Shown: positions 1-8,964, counted from the first letter of the stretch. The stretch: 64,000 bases of DNA from Amycolatopsis granulosa (GCF_011758745.1 NZ_JAANOV010000001.1:248001-312000), one strand, 5' to 3'. Made by a program: numbers and translations. Notes: a model not told the origin generated them from the sequence alone.

Positions 1-1136
1 TCGGCGGACTGGCCAACGCCTACGCCCTGGCCGCGGCCGGGCACCGGGTCCGGGTGCTCGAGCGGGCGCCGGAGTTCGCCGAGGTGGGTGCGGGCTTGCA
101 GCTGGCGCCGAACGCCACCCGGATCCTGCGCGAGTGGGGCCTGCTCGACGAGGTGGTCGCCCGTGGTGTGCTGCCGCGGCGGCTCGTGCTCAAGGACGCG
201 CTCGACGGCGCCGAGCTGACCTCGCTGGACCTCGGGCGCGGGTTCACCGGCCGCTACGGCGCGCCGTACGTGGTGATCCACCGCAGCGACCTGCTGACGA
301 TCCTGCACGACGCCTGCCGGGATGCCGGGGTCGAGCTGCTGGCCGATCACAAGGTCGACGACGTCGAGGTGGACGCCGAGGGTGTGCGCGTGCGGGTGGG
401 GGAGCGGGAGTTCGCCGGGGACGCCGTGCTGGCGGCGGACGGGTTGTGGTCGTCGCTGCGGCCGCGGCTGTCCGCCGACCAGCCGGTGTGTTCCGGGTAC
501 GTGGCCTACCGCGGTACCCGCCCGGTGGCGGAGGTGACCGGCCTGGACGCCGACGTGCTGACCGATGTGGTCGTCCACTTCGGACCGCGGTGCCACCTCG
601 TGCAGTACCCGTTGCGCGGTGGCGAGCTGCTCAACACGGTGGCCGTGTTCGCCTCGCCGGCCTTCGACCGGGGCGCCGCGGAGTGGGGCGGGCCGGACGA
701 GCTGGACGCGGCGTTCGAGGGCACGTGTGACGCGGTGCGGCGCGGCTTGGCGTGGCTGTGGCGGGACCGGCGGTGGCCGATGTACGACCGGCTGCCCGTG
801 CGGAACTGGGTGGACGGCCGCCTGGCGCTCACCGGGGACGCCGCGCATCCGATGTTGCAGTACCTGGCGCAGGGTGCGTGCCAGGCGCTGGAGGACGCGC
901 ACAGCCTGGCCGGTGAGGTCGCCAAGCAGCAGGCCGCGTCGGCGCTGGACTGGCCGTCCGCGCTCACCGCTTACGAGCAGGCCCGCCTCGACCGGACCGC
1001 GCGGGTGCAGTCCAGCGCCCGCGTGTGGGGCGAGCTGTGGCACTGCGACGGGCTGGCCCGCCTGCTGCGCAACCAGTACCTGGGTGAACGCCGGCTGGAC
1101 GACTACCGCTGGACCGACTGGCTCTACCGGCCCTGA
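1..1136 (+). CDS. FAD-dependent aromatic hydroxylase, 3-hydroxybenzoate 6-monooxygenase-like (5' partial)
   Basis: Group A flavoprotein monooxygenase, using NAD(P)H and O2 to hydroxylate an aromatic acid in the cytoplasm. The start lies left of the window; reading begins in frame at base 3 inside the N-terminal Rossmann fold (GGLANAYALAAAGHRVRVLE, the second half of a GxGxxG motif). The DG motif (VLAADGLWSSLR) and the FAD-ribityl GD motif (LTGDAAHPMLQYLAQGACQA) are present. The stretch LQYLAQGACxALEDA is typical of 3-hydroxybenzoate 6-hydroxylases and salicylate hydroxylases, which feed gentisate or catechol pathways. About 377 residues are visible, close to family length, so only a few N-terminal residues are missing. 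Exact substrate is inference; no ring-cleavage gene lies in the visible flank. Confidence 0.85.
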   Translation, partial: GGLANAYALAAAGHRVRVLERAPEFAEVGAGLQLAPNATRILREWGLLDEVVARGVLPRRLVLKDALDGAELTSLDLGRGFTGRYGAPYVVIHRSDLLTILHDACRDAGVELLADHKVDDVEVDAEGVRVRVGEREFAGDAVLAADGLWSSLRPRLSADQPVCSGYVAYRGTRPVAEVTGLDADVLTDVVVHFGPRCHLVQYPLRGGELLNTVAVFASPAFDRGAAEWGGPDELDAAFEGTCDAVRRGLAWLWRDRRWPMYDRLPVRNWVDGRLALTGDAAHPMLQYLAQGACQALEDAHSLAGEVAKQQAASALDWPSALTAYEQARLDRTARVQSSARVWGELWHCDGLARLLRNQYLGERRLDDYRWTDWLYRP

Positions 1137-1286
1137 CCGGTGGACCACTGACCGGTGGACCCCGACCGGCGCCGGGCGCGGGCAGGATTGCTCCGTTCGG
1201 AGCAGTCGCGGGACCGAAACGGTTTCCGGAAACGGCTTTACCGGGCGAAAAACGCGGGGATGACCGGCTGACTGACGGCCGGGCCG

Positions 1287-1311
1287 GGTGGTCGGGAAGT
1301 TTCCGACCACC
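1287..1311 (+). terminator. Inverted repeat after the hydroxylase gene, possible terminator
   Basis: The 299-base gap 1137-1435 holds no gene. Arms GGTGGTCGG (1287-1295) and CCGACCACC (1303-1311) pair over 9 bp around a 7-base loop. There is no strong T-tract, so termination is tentative. The rest of the gap leads to the promoter and ribosome binding site of the lysozyme gene. Confidence 0.4.
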
Positions 1312-1435
1312 GCCGATGTCCTTTTCCCAGCGGTAATGGGGTGTCCGGTTTCCACTGTGGATCCGGCACCGTTTACAGTTCCGTTCGCCGCGTTCGGTCG
1401 AACCGGATTCCGTTGCCTTGTACTGGGGAGGTCCC

Positions 1436-3421
1436 GTGCGCTCGACGCGTGCGCTCGTGCTGCTCGCTGTCCTGGTGGCCGGGCTGACGCCGCTGGGGCT
1501 CCCCGCCGTCGCGGCCACCGCGTCCGGCCCCGCCCATCCGGACACCGATTTTGCCGGGTCGACGGTGCACTCCCCGCCCGCGGCGCGCTCCTTCGCCGCC
1601 ACCGCGCAGCCGGCCGCCGCACCGGCCGGCACCCCCGGGATGGACGTCTCCCACTACCAGGGCACCGTGGACTGGCCGTCCGCGGCGGCGAAGGGAGCGA
1701 AGTTCGCGTACCTGAAGGCGACCGAGGGCACCGGTTACACCGATCCGCAGTTCGGCGTGAACTACACCGGTTCGGCGAACGCGGGACTCGCCCGCGGCGC
1801 CTACCACTTCGCCCTCCCGGGCGACTCCAGCGGCGCCGCCCAGGCCATGTTCTTCCTCGCGCACGGCGGCGGATGGGTTGCCGACGGCCGCACGCTGCCG
1901 CCGGTGCTCGACATCGAGTACAACCCGTACGGCACCGCGGACTGGGCCGGCTGGTGCTACAACCTCACCCCGGCCCAGTTGACGGCGTGGATCAGCGAGT
2001 TCGCCACGACGATCCACGACCGCACCGGTCGCTGGCCGGTCATCTACACCACCAACGGCTGGTGGTCCACCTGCACCGCCAACTCCGCGGCGTTCGCCAA
2101 CGATCCACTGTGGATCGCGCCGAGCAACTCCGACGCCGGTGGCGCGCCGACGATCCCCGCGTCGTGGAGCGCGTACACGTTCTTCCAGTACGCGACGTCC
2201 GGCACGTTCCCGGGGGACCAGGACGTCTTCGCCGGCTCGGCGGCCGATCTGGCCGCCTTCACCACCGGCGACGGCCCGGACCAGATCCAGGCCCGCTACA
2301 CCGCGCTCGGCGGGAGCGGCTCCGGGCTGGGACAACCGGTCGGTGGTGAGTACGTCGTCGCCTCGGGCTGGGGCCAGGACTACGAGCACGGCACGATCTA
2401 CTACTCGCCCGCCACCGGTGCGCACGCCGTGACCGGGCCGATCCTCGACCGTTACCGGCAACTCGGCGGCCCCGCGGCCATCGGGTTCCCCACGACCGAT
2501 ACCGCCACCGCCGCCGATGGTGCCGGCCAGTTCAGCACGTTCGGCGGTTCCTCGCTCTACTACTCCGGCGGCACCGGCGTGCACCTGATCGGCGGTGACA
2601 TCCGGGCCAGGTGGCTGGCCCTGGGCGCGGAGAAGACACTGGGTTACCCGACGACGGATGAGTTGGCCACCCCGGACGGGGTCGGCCGGTACAACCACTT
2701 CAGTTCGGGTGCTGGTGCGTCGGTCTACTGGACGCCGGGTACCGGTGCGCATGCGATTCAGGGTGCGATCCGGTCGAAGTGGGCGGAGCTGGGCTGGGAG
2801 ACCGGCCTCGGGTATCCGACCACGGACGAGTTGGCCACCCCGGACGGGGTCGGCCGGTACAACCACTTCAATTCGGGCGGCGGTGCGTCGGTCTACTGGA
2901 CGCCGGGTACCGGTGCGCATGCGATTCAGGGTGCGATCCGGTCGAGGTGGCTGGCCCTGGGCGCGGAGAAGACACTGGGTTACCCGACGACGGATGAGTC
3001 GGCCACCCCGGACGGGGTCGGCCGGTACAACCACTTCAATTCGGGCGGCGGTGCGTCGGTCTACTGGACGCCGGGTACCGGTGCGCATGCGATTCAGGGT
3101 GCGATCCGGTCGAAGTGGGCGGCGCTGGGCTGGGAGACCGGCCTCGGCTACCCGACGACGGACGAGTCGACCACCCCGGACGGAATCGGCCGGTACAACC
3201 ACTTCACCAACCGCGCCTCGATCTACTGGACCGCATCCACCGGCGCGTGGTCTCTGTACGGCGCGATCCGGGACAAATGGGCCGCCCTGGGCTGGGAAAC
3301 CAGCCCGCTGCGGTACCCGACCAGCGACGAGTACGGTGTCCCGGGCGGGCGGCGCAACAACTTCCAGAACGGCACCATCACCTGGTACAGCGCGAACGGC
3401 AGCGTGCAGGCCGCTTACTGA
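1436..3421 (+). CDS. Secreted GH25 lysozyme with C-terminal LGFP repeats
   Basis: Predicted exported muramidase cutting peptidoglycan glycan strands. The GTG at 1436 is chosen because GGGGAGG (1425-1431) lies just upstream and a signal peptide follows at once (charged MRSTR, hydrophobic core, cleavage near AVA-AT), giving 661 residues. The GH25 domain spans about residues 60-250, with GMDVSHYQG at its start and the acidic catalytic strand LDIEYN near residue 160. The last 390 residues are six or seven LGFP repeats (for example LGYPTTDE, GRYNHF, VYWTPGTGAHAI), which in corynebacterial proteins are linked to wall anchoring. The repeats are nearly identical at DNA level in the middle of the tract. 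It stands alone, followed by a hairpin. Confidence 0.93.
   Translation: MRSTRALVLLAVLVAGLTPLGLPAVAATASGPAHPDTDFAGSTVHSPPAARSFAATAQPAAAPAGTPGMDVSHYQGTVDWPSAAAKGAKFAYLKATEGTGYTDPQFGVNYTGSANAGLARGAYHFALPGDSSGAAQAMFFLAHGGGWVADGRTLPPVLDIEYNPYGTADWAGWCYNLTPAQLTAWISEFATTIHDRTGRWPVIYTTNGWWSTCTANSAAFANDPLWIAPSNSDAGGAPTIPASWSAYTFFQYATSGTFPGDQDVFAGSAADLAAFTTGDGPDQIQARYTALGGSGSGLGQPVGGEYVVASGWGQDYEHGTIYYSPATGAHAVTGPILDRYRQLGGPAAIGFPTTDTATAADGAGQFSTFGGSSLYYSGGTGVHLIGGDIRARWLALGAEKTLGYPTTDELATPDGVGRYNHFSSGAGASVYWTPGTGAHAIQGAIRSKWAELGWETGLGYPTTDELATPDGVGRYNHFNSGGGASVYWTPGTGAHAIQGAIRSRWLALGAEKTLGYPTTDESATPDGVGRYNHFNSGGGASVYWTPGTGAHAIQGAIRSKWAALGWETGLGYPTTDESTTPDGIGRYNHFTNRASIYWTASTGAWSLYGAIRDKWAALGWETSPLRYPTSDEYGVPGGRRNNFQNGTITWYSANGSVQAAY
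2833..3113 (+). repeat. Near-identical internal LGFP-coding direct repeats
   Basis: Bases 2833-2945 and 3001-3113 are identical over 113 bp at an offset of 168 bp, and related copies begin near 2665 and 3169. They encode LGFP modules in register, so copy number could change by recombination without breaking the frame. Confidence 0.9.
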
Positions 3422-3427
3422 CCGCAG

Positions 3428-3454
3428 CGCGGGCGCCCGCCGGTGGCGCCCGCG
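3428..3454 (+). terminator. Hairpin after the lysozyme gene
   Basis: Arms CGCGGGCGCC (3428-3437) and GGCGCCCGCG (3445-3454) form a 10-bp GC stem with a 7-base loop seven bases after the stop codon. No T-tract follows, as is common in high-GC actinomycetes. Confidence 0.55.
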
Positions 3455-3547
3455 TGCAGCCGACGCGGCGTGCGCGTCACGAGCACACCCGGCAAGGTCG
3501 CGCGTCCCCCGGCCGGTCGCGGTGGCCGCCGCGCGCTGAAACCCCGG

Positions 3548-4465
3548 TCAGGGTTTTCCCGCCGGGTCCCGCGCGCCGGCCGCGGCCCGTGGCCGCAGGA
3601 ACGGGCGGCGGCAGGTCTCGCCGGTGCGCGCCAGCAGCACCACGCCGACAACGGCGACCAGCGCGGCCGGTCCCCACGCCGCGGCATGGCCGGGTTCGAG
3701 CCGTTCCCCGAGGAGCAGCCGGGCCGCCGGAATCGCCGCCAGCGGGTCGAGGACCGTCAGCGCGGGCAACGACCACGCCAGGGCACCCCGCGAGTACGCC
3801 TGCTGGCTGCCGACCTGTGCCACCACGGCGACCACGATCGCCGCCGCCACCAGGAACCAGAAAGCGCCGTCGGTGAGGGCGTGCCCGCTGTGGCCGGCCT
3901 CCTTGAACGCGGACGAGATCAGCACGGCGGCACAGCCGGCCGCGATCCCGGCGCACACCCCGCACACCACGGCGGCCGGAGCGGCGCCGCGGCGGGTGCG
4001 CGCGGCGAGCCCGACCAGCACCAGCACCCCGGCGACCACGCCCAGCACCACGACCGGATTGGGCAGGTGGTCCGGACGCCCCTGGGCCGGGCGCGCGGTC
4101 AGCAGGAACGCCGTCAGCCCGCCCACGGTGCACACCGCGCCGAGCACTTCGCCACGCCCGGGCAGGCAGCGGTCCCACACCGCCCGCACGCCCAGCGCGA
4201 TCACCATCGCGCCCGCCAGCAGGGGCTGCACGATCGACACCGGCGCGAACGCGAGCGCGGCGACCTGCACGAGACTGCCGGAGGCGGTCGCGGCCTGGCC
4301 GCCGAGCCACATCGGGCGGCGCACCAGGGTCCGCAGGTCGACGTCCCGGCCGGAGAGAGCCTCGTGCTGCAGGACCGACCCCACGGCGAACAACACGGCC
4401 GCGATCACCGCGAGCACGGTGCCGGTGGTGTAGGCGCCGACCCCGCCCAGATGAGGAGCGTGCAC
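3548..4465 (-). CDS. DMT/EamA-type multi-pass membrane protein
   Basis: A 305-residue, strongly hydrophobic protein with about nine or ten predicted membrane segments in the tandem arrangement of small drug/metabolite transporters. It begins with a membrane helix (VLAVIAAVLFAVGSVLQHEA). Segments such as VSIVQPLLAGAMVIALG and LPALTVLDPLAAIPAARLLLGE recall actinobacterial DMT proteins annotated as EamA-like or magnesium-transporter-like. The start is a GTG at 4465 with no strong ribosome binding site. It follows the deacetylase lipoprotein gene on the same strand after about 40 bases, so they may be co-transcribed. The substrate cannot be told from sequence. Confidence 0.75.
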   Translation of the reverse strand: MHAPHLGGVGAYTTGTVLAVIAAVLFAVGSVLQHEALSGRDVDLRTLVRRPMWLGGQAATASGSLVQVAALAFAPVSIVQPLLAGAMVIALGVRAVWDRCLPGRGEVLGAVCTVGGLTAFLLTARPAQGRPDHLPNPVVVLGVVAGVLVLVGLAARTRRGAAPAAVVCGVCAGIAAGCAAVLISSAFKEAGHSGHALTDGAFWFLVAAAIVVAVVAQVGSQQAYSRGALAWSLPALTVLDPLAAIPAARLLLGERLEPGHAAAWGPAALVAVVGVVLLARTGETCRRPFLRPRAAAGARDPAGKP

Positions 4466-4507
4466 GCCGCTGGCTTTCCCGCCGCGCCGCGCGGCGAAAC
4501 GCGCCGG

Positions 4508-5320
4508 TCAGTGCTCGGTGGCCGGGAACATCTCCCGGAGCGTGACCGGGGTCAGGTGGCGCTCCCGGATGAGGTCGGCGATCTGGTCGAGCAGCCCGAG
4601 CACCGTGGGGTGGTTGGCGTGGCCGAGCAGGATCGTCCCGGGTTGCAGGTACCGGCGGGCCTGCGACATCAGGTAGTCGGGGGTGACCAGCTTCGAGTCG
4701 CCGTAGGAGCCGTTCCACATCACCGTGTTGCGGTAGCCGAGCTCGGCGGCGACGCCGTCGACGTGCGCGTTGTGGAAGCCGAACGGCGGCCGGTAGTACG
4801 GCGTGGTGCGGGTGCCGAAGGTGGTGCTGACCCACTCGTCGTTGCGCTCGAGCTCGGCGCGGATCTGCGCGTCGGTCATCGGCCGGAGGTCGTGGTGGTT
4901 GAAGGTGTGGTTGATGATCTGCACCTGGCCCGCCTCGATCAGCGGTGCGAGCGTGGCGGCGTGCGGCGCCCACGCGTGGGCGTAGAGACCGTTGGGGCTG
5001 AACGTGAGGTGGATGCCGGTGCGCTGGGCGAACGCGACGTAACCGGCGACCACCTCGTTGCTGTAGCCGTCGTCCACGGTCAGCGCGATCTGGTTGCTCC
5101 CGGCCGGCCCCTTGCTCAGCAACCCGGTCGGGCCACCGGCGCCGGTCTCGGCCGGCACGTCCGGATCGTTGCCGCTCGGCGGCCCGGGTGAGGTGGTGGT
5201 GGTCGCGGAAGGTGCGGTGCCGGGTGGGTCGCTGGAACACCCGGTGACGGCGACGGCCGCGCCCAGCGCCAGCAGTCCGAAGAATGCCCGCCGTTCCAGT
5301 GGGCTCCGGGGTGCACGCAT
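4508..5320 (-). CDS. Polysaccharide deacetylase lipoprotein
   Basis: NodB-type, metal-dependent carbohydrate esterase tethered outside the membrane. The N-terminus has twin arginines (LERRAFFGLL) before a hydrophobic stretch ending in a lipobox-like VTGC, so it may be a Tat-exported lipoprotein; a low-complexity Thr/Pro/Ser linker follows. Catalytic motifs are in order: LTVDDGYSN (the Asp pair), NHTFNHHDL (metal histidines), YYRPPFG and ILLGHANHP. The ATG at 5320 (270 residues) is preferred to an in-frame GTG 21 bases upstream because it places the positive n-region directly before the core. Likely substrate is wall glycan, an inference from family and location. Confidence 0.9.
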   Translation of the reverse strand: MRAPRSPLERRAFFGLLALGAAVAVTGCSSDPPGTAPSATTTTSPGPPSGNDPDVPAETGAGGPTGLLSKGPAGSNQIALTVDDGYSNEVVAGYVAFAQRTGIHLTFSPNGLYAHAWAPHAATLAPLIEAGQVQIINHTFNHHDLRPMTDAQIRAELERNDEWVSTTFGTRTTPYYRPPFGFHNAHVDGVAAELGYRNTVMWNGSYGDSKLVTPDYLMSQARRYLQPGTILLGHANHPTVLGLLDQIADLIRERHLTPVTLREMFPATEH

Positions 5321-5446
5321 ACCGCCGACTCTACCGATCACCCCGCCCCTGGACCGGGAACCCGGCGGGCCGCGTTCTCAGCGTCCGCTCAGCGTCCCCG
5401 GCCACGTGGACCATTGTGGACGATGGCCGCACCGCGTGCCGGGTGC

Positions 5447-7774
5447 TCATCCCTGGCCGGCGGACTCCGGCAGCAGCCGGTGCCGCGCGTGCCGCACCAG
5501 CAGTCCGTCGGCACCGGTGCCGACCTCGCCGGTGACGCGGAGCAGCCGGCCGACCTCCAGGCCGCGGGCGGGTGGCGCGAACTCGACGGTGACCTCGCCG
5601 GTGGCGTCGACGAGGCGCCCGAGCATCCGCGGCTCGTGGTCGGAGTGGACGAGCCGCAGTTCGTGCAGGCGCCCGGCGATGGTGGCGTGCTGGCCGGCGC
5701 GCAGCGCGTCGATGGGCACCGCGCTGGCCGGTGGCGGCGGCTTCTCCGCCTCCTCGTCGGCGGCCGGGGCACCGGCGATGTGGTCGGCGAGCCGCTCCAC
5801 CGCCGTGGTGAGCCGTTCCCCGGGCAGGTCCGGGAAGAAGCGCCGGATCCGGCCCTGCACGTCGAAGGGCACGATGGTGGCCGCCGCGTGCTCGAGCCGG
5901 CTGACCCCCTTGGCGATCCGGTCCGCGGTGCGGTCGTGCAGCAGCCGGCCCAGCATCGGCGAGTAGGTGCGCCGCGGGAGGAGCACGGTGACACCGGTGC
6001 CGGGCACGCGGGTGGCCTCGGCGACCAGCTTCTGCGCGGCCCGGCCGAGCCGCCGGTCGGGGCAGTCCACAATGCGCAGTGGCAGGTCCAGACCGAGCCG
6101 CTCCCACCGCTGCCGCAGACGTTCGGCGTGCACCCGGTCCAGCATGAAGTGCACCGCGGTCTGATCCGACCCGCGCAGGGCGCGCGCGTAGCGCACGGTT
6201 TCCATCACGGCGAGGTCGGCGGTGTTGACGAGGATGAAGACCTCGTGGCGGGCGTAGTTCACCACGCGCGCCGGGTTCTCCCTGACCCGGTCGAGCACCG
6301 CTTCCTCCAGGCGGTACTCCCGGTTGAGCCGGATGAGCACGAACACCAGCACCGGGAACACCACGACGATCAGCCACGCGCCCTCGGCGAACTTCGCCAC
6401 CGCGAAGATGCCGACCACCACCGTGGCGAGCGCGCCCGCCGCGAAGTTGATCACGAGCCGGTGCCGCCAGCCGGGCTCCCGCAGCCGCAGGTGGTGGCGG
6501 GTCATGCCGAACCCGGCGACCGCGAACCCGGTGAACACCCCGATCGCGTAGAACGGCACCAGGCCGTTCACCGACCCACCGGTGACCAGCAGCAACGCGA
6601 CGGACAGCGCGGCCAGCACGAGGATGCCGTTGGAGAACACCAGCCGGTGGCCCCGGCGGGTGAGCTGCCGCGGCAGGAACCGGTCCTCGGCGACGAAACT
6701 GGCCAGGAACGGGAAGCCGTTGAAGCTGGTGTTCGCGCCGGTGTAGAGGATCAGCGCGGAGGCCGTCTGGAGCGCGGCGTACAGGACGGTGCCCAGTGGT
6801 CCCTGCCCGAACACGAGCCGGGCCTCCTGCGACAGGACCGACGGGTACCCGGCGGTGAAGGGCGTCGCGTGGGTGACGAAGGCCAGGAACGACACCCCGG
6901 CCACGAGGAACCCCAGGATCGACGCCATGACGGTCAGCACGAGCCGGGCGTTGCGGCCCTGGGGCTTGCCGAACGCGCTCACGGTGTTGGAGATCGCCTC
7001 CACGCCGGTCAGCGACGAGCCGCCGTTGGCGAACGCCCGCAGCACCACCAGGACCGTCGCGCCCATCACCAGGCCGTTGCCCTGGTGCACGGCGACCGCA
7101 CCGGGCAGCTGCGCCGGGTCGTAGCGGGACAGGCTGCCCAGGGCCGCCCGCACCACGCCCACCACGATCATCAGCCCGACCATGCCGACGAAGAAGTAGG
7201 TCGGTGCCGCGAAGGGACGGCCGGCCTCCCGCAGCCCGCGGAGGTTGCCGTAGCACAGCAGCAGGACGACGGCGATGGTGATTTCCAGGTGGTACCGGCC
7301 GAGCACCGGGACGGCCGACACCACCGCGACCGTGCCGGCGGCCGCCTGCACGGCCACCGTGACCACGTAGTCGATCAGCAGCGCCGCGGCCGCGACCTGC
7401 GCGAACCGCGGGCCGAAGTTCTCCCTGGCGACGATGTAGGACCCGCCCGCGCGGGTGTAGGCCATCACGACCTGGCGGTAGGAGAGGGTCACCAGCAGCA
7501 GGATGAACAGGATGATCCCGGTGATCGGAACAACCAGTGCGAACGCCGCCAATCCGGCGTAGGGCAGCAATTCGATGAGGATCTCCTCGGTGCCGTAGGC
7601 GGAGGAGGAGATCGCGTCCGGGGACAGCACGCCGAGCGCGACGGGATTGGACAGCCGTTCGGCGTGCAGGCGGCTGGTGATCAGCGGCCGCCCGAGAAGG
7701 ATCCGTTTCAGCACGTAGCCGAGCGATTCCTCGGGCAGGGCCGGCGCCGCGTGCCGCTCCGGTGCGATGGCCAT
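5447..7774 (-). CDS. KimA-like APC-superfamily potassium permease with C-terminal OB-fold-like domain
   Basis: Membrane permease of 775 residues. The N-terminal 450 residues match the KimA/YdaO group of proton-coupled potassium importers: LSPDAISSSAYGTEEI at the first helix, SYRQVVMAYTRAGGSYIVA, and about twelve hydrophobic segments. A soluble region with nucleotide-binding-like segments follows (for example HFMLDRVHAERLR and EATRVPGTGVTVLLP). The last 88 or so residues (about 5447-5713), from PIDALRAGQHATIAGRLHEL onward, look like a small OB-fold beta-barrel. In other actinomycetes OB-fold proteins are encoded separately near such permeases, so the fusion is notable. The ATG at 7774 begins MAIAPERH; an in-frame GTG lies at 7795 and neither has a clear ribosome binding site. 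Potassium specificity is inferred from similarity. Confidence 0.8.
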   Translation of the reverse strand: MAIAPERHAAPALPEESLGYVLKRILLGRPLITSRLHAERLSNPVALGVLSPDAISSSAYGTEEILIELLPYAGLAAFALVVPITGIILFILLLVTLSYRQVVMAYTRAGGSYIVARENFGPRFAQVAAAALLIDYVVTVAVQAAAGTVAVVSAVPVLGRYHLEITIAVVLLLCYGNLRGLREAGRPFAAPTYFFVGMVGLMIVVGVVRAALGSLSRYDPAQLPGAVAVHQGNGLVMGATVLVVLRAFANGGSSLTGVEAISNTVSAFGKPQGRNARLVLTVMASILGFLVAGVSFLAFVTHATPFTAGYPSVLSQEARLVFGQGPLGTVLYAALQTASALILYTGANTSFNGFPFLASFVAEDRFLPRQLTRRGHRLVFSNGILVLAALSVALLLVTGGSVNGLVPFYAIGVFTGFAVAGFGMTRHHLRLREPGWRHRLVINFAAGALATVVVGIFAVAKFAEGAWLIVVVFPVLVFVLIRLNREYRLEEAVLDRVRENPARVVNYARHEVFILVNTADLAVMETVRYARALRGSDQTAVHFMLDRVHAERLRQRWERLGLDLPLRIVDCPDRRLGRAAQKLVAEATRVPGTGVTVLLPRRTYSPMLGRLLHDRTADRIAKGVSRLEHAAATIVPFDVQGRIRRFFPDLPGERLTTAVERLADHIAGAPAADEEAEKPPPPASAVPIDALRAGQHATIAGRLHELRLVHSDHEPRMLGRLVDATGEVTVEFAPPARGLEVGRLLRVTGEVGTGADGLLVRHARHRLLPESAGQG

Positions 7775-7910
7775 AAGGCCATTGTGGGCGTGCACCGGTA
7801 CCGGGGTGGTGGTCCGGGACCGCTCAAGATTTCGTCAAAATTCCGCACGAGCGCGGCGATGTCCCTCCACGGGGTATGGACCGCGGCCCACCGGGCTGGG
7901 CCGGGCGGTC

Positions 7911-8432
7911 CTAAGACGACGGTGCGGCGCGGAACGGGAACCGGTCCACCAGACGCCATCCGGCGCCCGGCACCGCCAGCCACGCCTCCGTCAGCCGCGC
8001 GCGCAGCGGAAGGCCGGCGTCCACCGCCCGCGCGAGCGCCGTGCCGTCCGGGGCGTCCATCGCGATGGTCACGTGCGCGTCGACGGTGTCGCCGAACCGG
8101 CCGTCGTAGGGCCGCAGCCCCGGCCACCGGCGCCGCAGGCGGGCGATCAGCTCGTGCAGCGGTTCGGCGGGTTCCGGCCGCAGGAACACGAACCCGTCCC
8201 GGACGTGGCAGCGCGTGAACCGCACCTCGAGTTCGCATTGCTGCCCGAGGAGGTCCGCCAGGGCCGCGGTGGTGGCGGCGCCCAGGTCGGCGGCGGGCAG
8301 GAACGGGTACAGCAGCGTCAGGTGCGCGGGCAGCCCGCGCCGCGCGGCGGCCGACTGCCCGGCCGCCCGCGCGAGCAGCGGGTCGGCGGCCGGCACCGGG
8401 ATCGCGAGCGCGCTGCGTCCGTCGGCGGTCAT
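7911..8432 (-). CDS. 2'-5' RNA ligase / cyclic phosphodiesterase family protein
   Basis: A 173-residue soluble 2H-phosphoesterase-like protein. The two HxTx catalytic tetrapeptides are present: HLTL near residue 37 and HVTI near residue 119. This bilobal family hydrolyses 2',3'-cyclic phosphates or joins RNA ends in vitro; the physiological substrate in bacteria is mostly unknown. It ends about 135 bases from the start of the permease gene on the same strand; the gap 7775-7910 holds no gene. Start ATG 8432. Confidence 0.85.
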   Translation of the reverse strand: MTADGRSALAIPVPAADPLLARAAGQSAAARRGLPAHLTLLYPFLPAADLGAATTAALADLLGQQCELEVRFTRCHVRDGFVFLRPEPAEPLHELIARLRRRWPGLRPYDGRFGDTVDAHVTIAMDAPDGTALARAVDAGLPLRARLTEAWLAVPGAGWRLVDRFPFRAAPSS

Positions 8433-8490
8433 GTCCCGTTCCTACCGGTTCCCGCCGCCGGACGCGAACGGCGGCCCGCGAGCCGCGGAA

Positions 8491-8817
8491 TCAGGCGCCG
8501 GCTTCGTCGGTGCGGGCGCCGGCGAGGATGGTGTCCAGCAAACCGGGGTAGCGGACGTCGAGGTCCTCCCGGCGCAGCGTCAGCAGGTTCTCCCGGCCGG
8601 ACGGCTCCTGGGTGATCACCCCGGCATCGCGCAGGACCCGCCAGTGGTGGGTCATCGTCGACTTGGCGGGGATGCCCAGCACGGTCAGCACGCTGCCGCA
8701 GTTGTGCTCACCGCCGGCGTCGAGCACGCGCACGGCCGCCAGGCGCACGGGATGCCCCAGCGCCGACAGCACCCCGTCGATGCGGATCTGGTCACGGGCC
8801 GGATGACGGTACCTCAC
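8491..8817 (-). CDS. ArsR-family winged-helix transcriptional regulator
   Basis: A 108-residue winged helix-turn-helix repressor type: IDGVLSALGHPVRLAAVRVL at the N-terminus and the recognition region LGIPAKSTMTHHWRVLRDAG. It lacks an obvious ArsR metal-binding ELCVCDL motif, so it is more like the metal-independent, drug- or metabolite-sensing ArsR proteins. The frame stays open far upstream across the MFS gene, but similarity begins at the GTG at 8817. It is divergent from the MFS gene with a perfect palindrome between them, so it probably represses that gene and perhaps itself. Confidence 0.88.
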   Translation of the reverse strand: MRYRHPARDQIRIDGVLSALGHPVRLAAVRVLDAGGEHNCGSVLTVLGIPAKSTMTHHWRVLRDAGVITQEPSGRENLLTLRREDLDVRYPGLLDTILAGARTDEAGA

Positions 8818-8860
8818 GGTACTACCATACCGCGATACGCGAACAATCGTAGGTATCCCC

Positions 8861-8904
8861 TTGCCAAGCGGTACGACTGTACGCAAGTATTCGTACAGTC
8901 GTAC
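8861..8904 (+). promoter_or_regulatory. MFS promoter overlapped by a perfect 13-bp-arm palindrome (probable ArsR operator)
   Basis: Arms GTACGACTGTACG (8871-8883) and CGTACAGTCGTAC (8892-8904) are exact inverted repeats around an 8-base centre. A possible -35 TTGCCA (8861-8866) and -10 AAGTAT (8885-8890) bracket the left arm, so a bound regulator would cover the promoter of the gene starting at 8965. The pairing is visible; the regulator assignment is inferred from gene position. Confidence 0.75.
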
Positions 8905-8964
8905 TTCGGTTGGCCGGTGCCGCCCAGCCGTGTCCCCTCGAGATCCCGGAAGGTGTCCTGTCGC

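Noticed and set aside
2833-3113. CRISPR-like array
   Set aside because: The repeats are in-frame protein modules of 168 bp, not short repeats with unique spacers; no CRISPR array was seen anywhere in the window.
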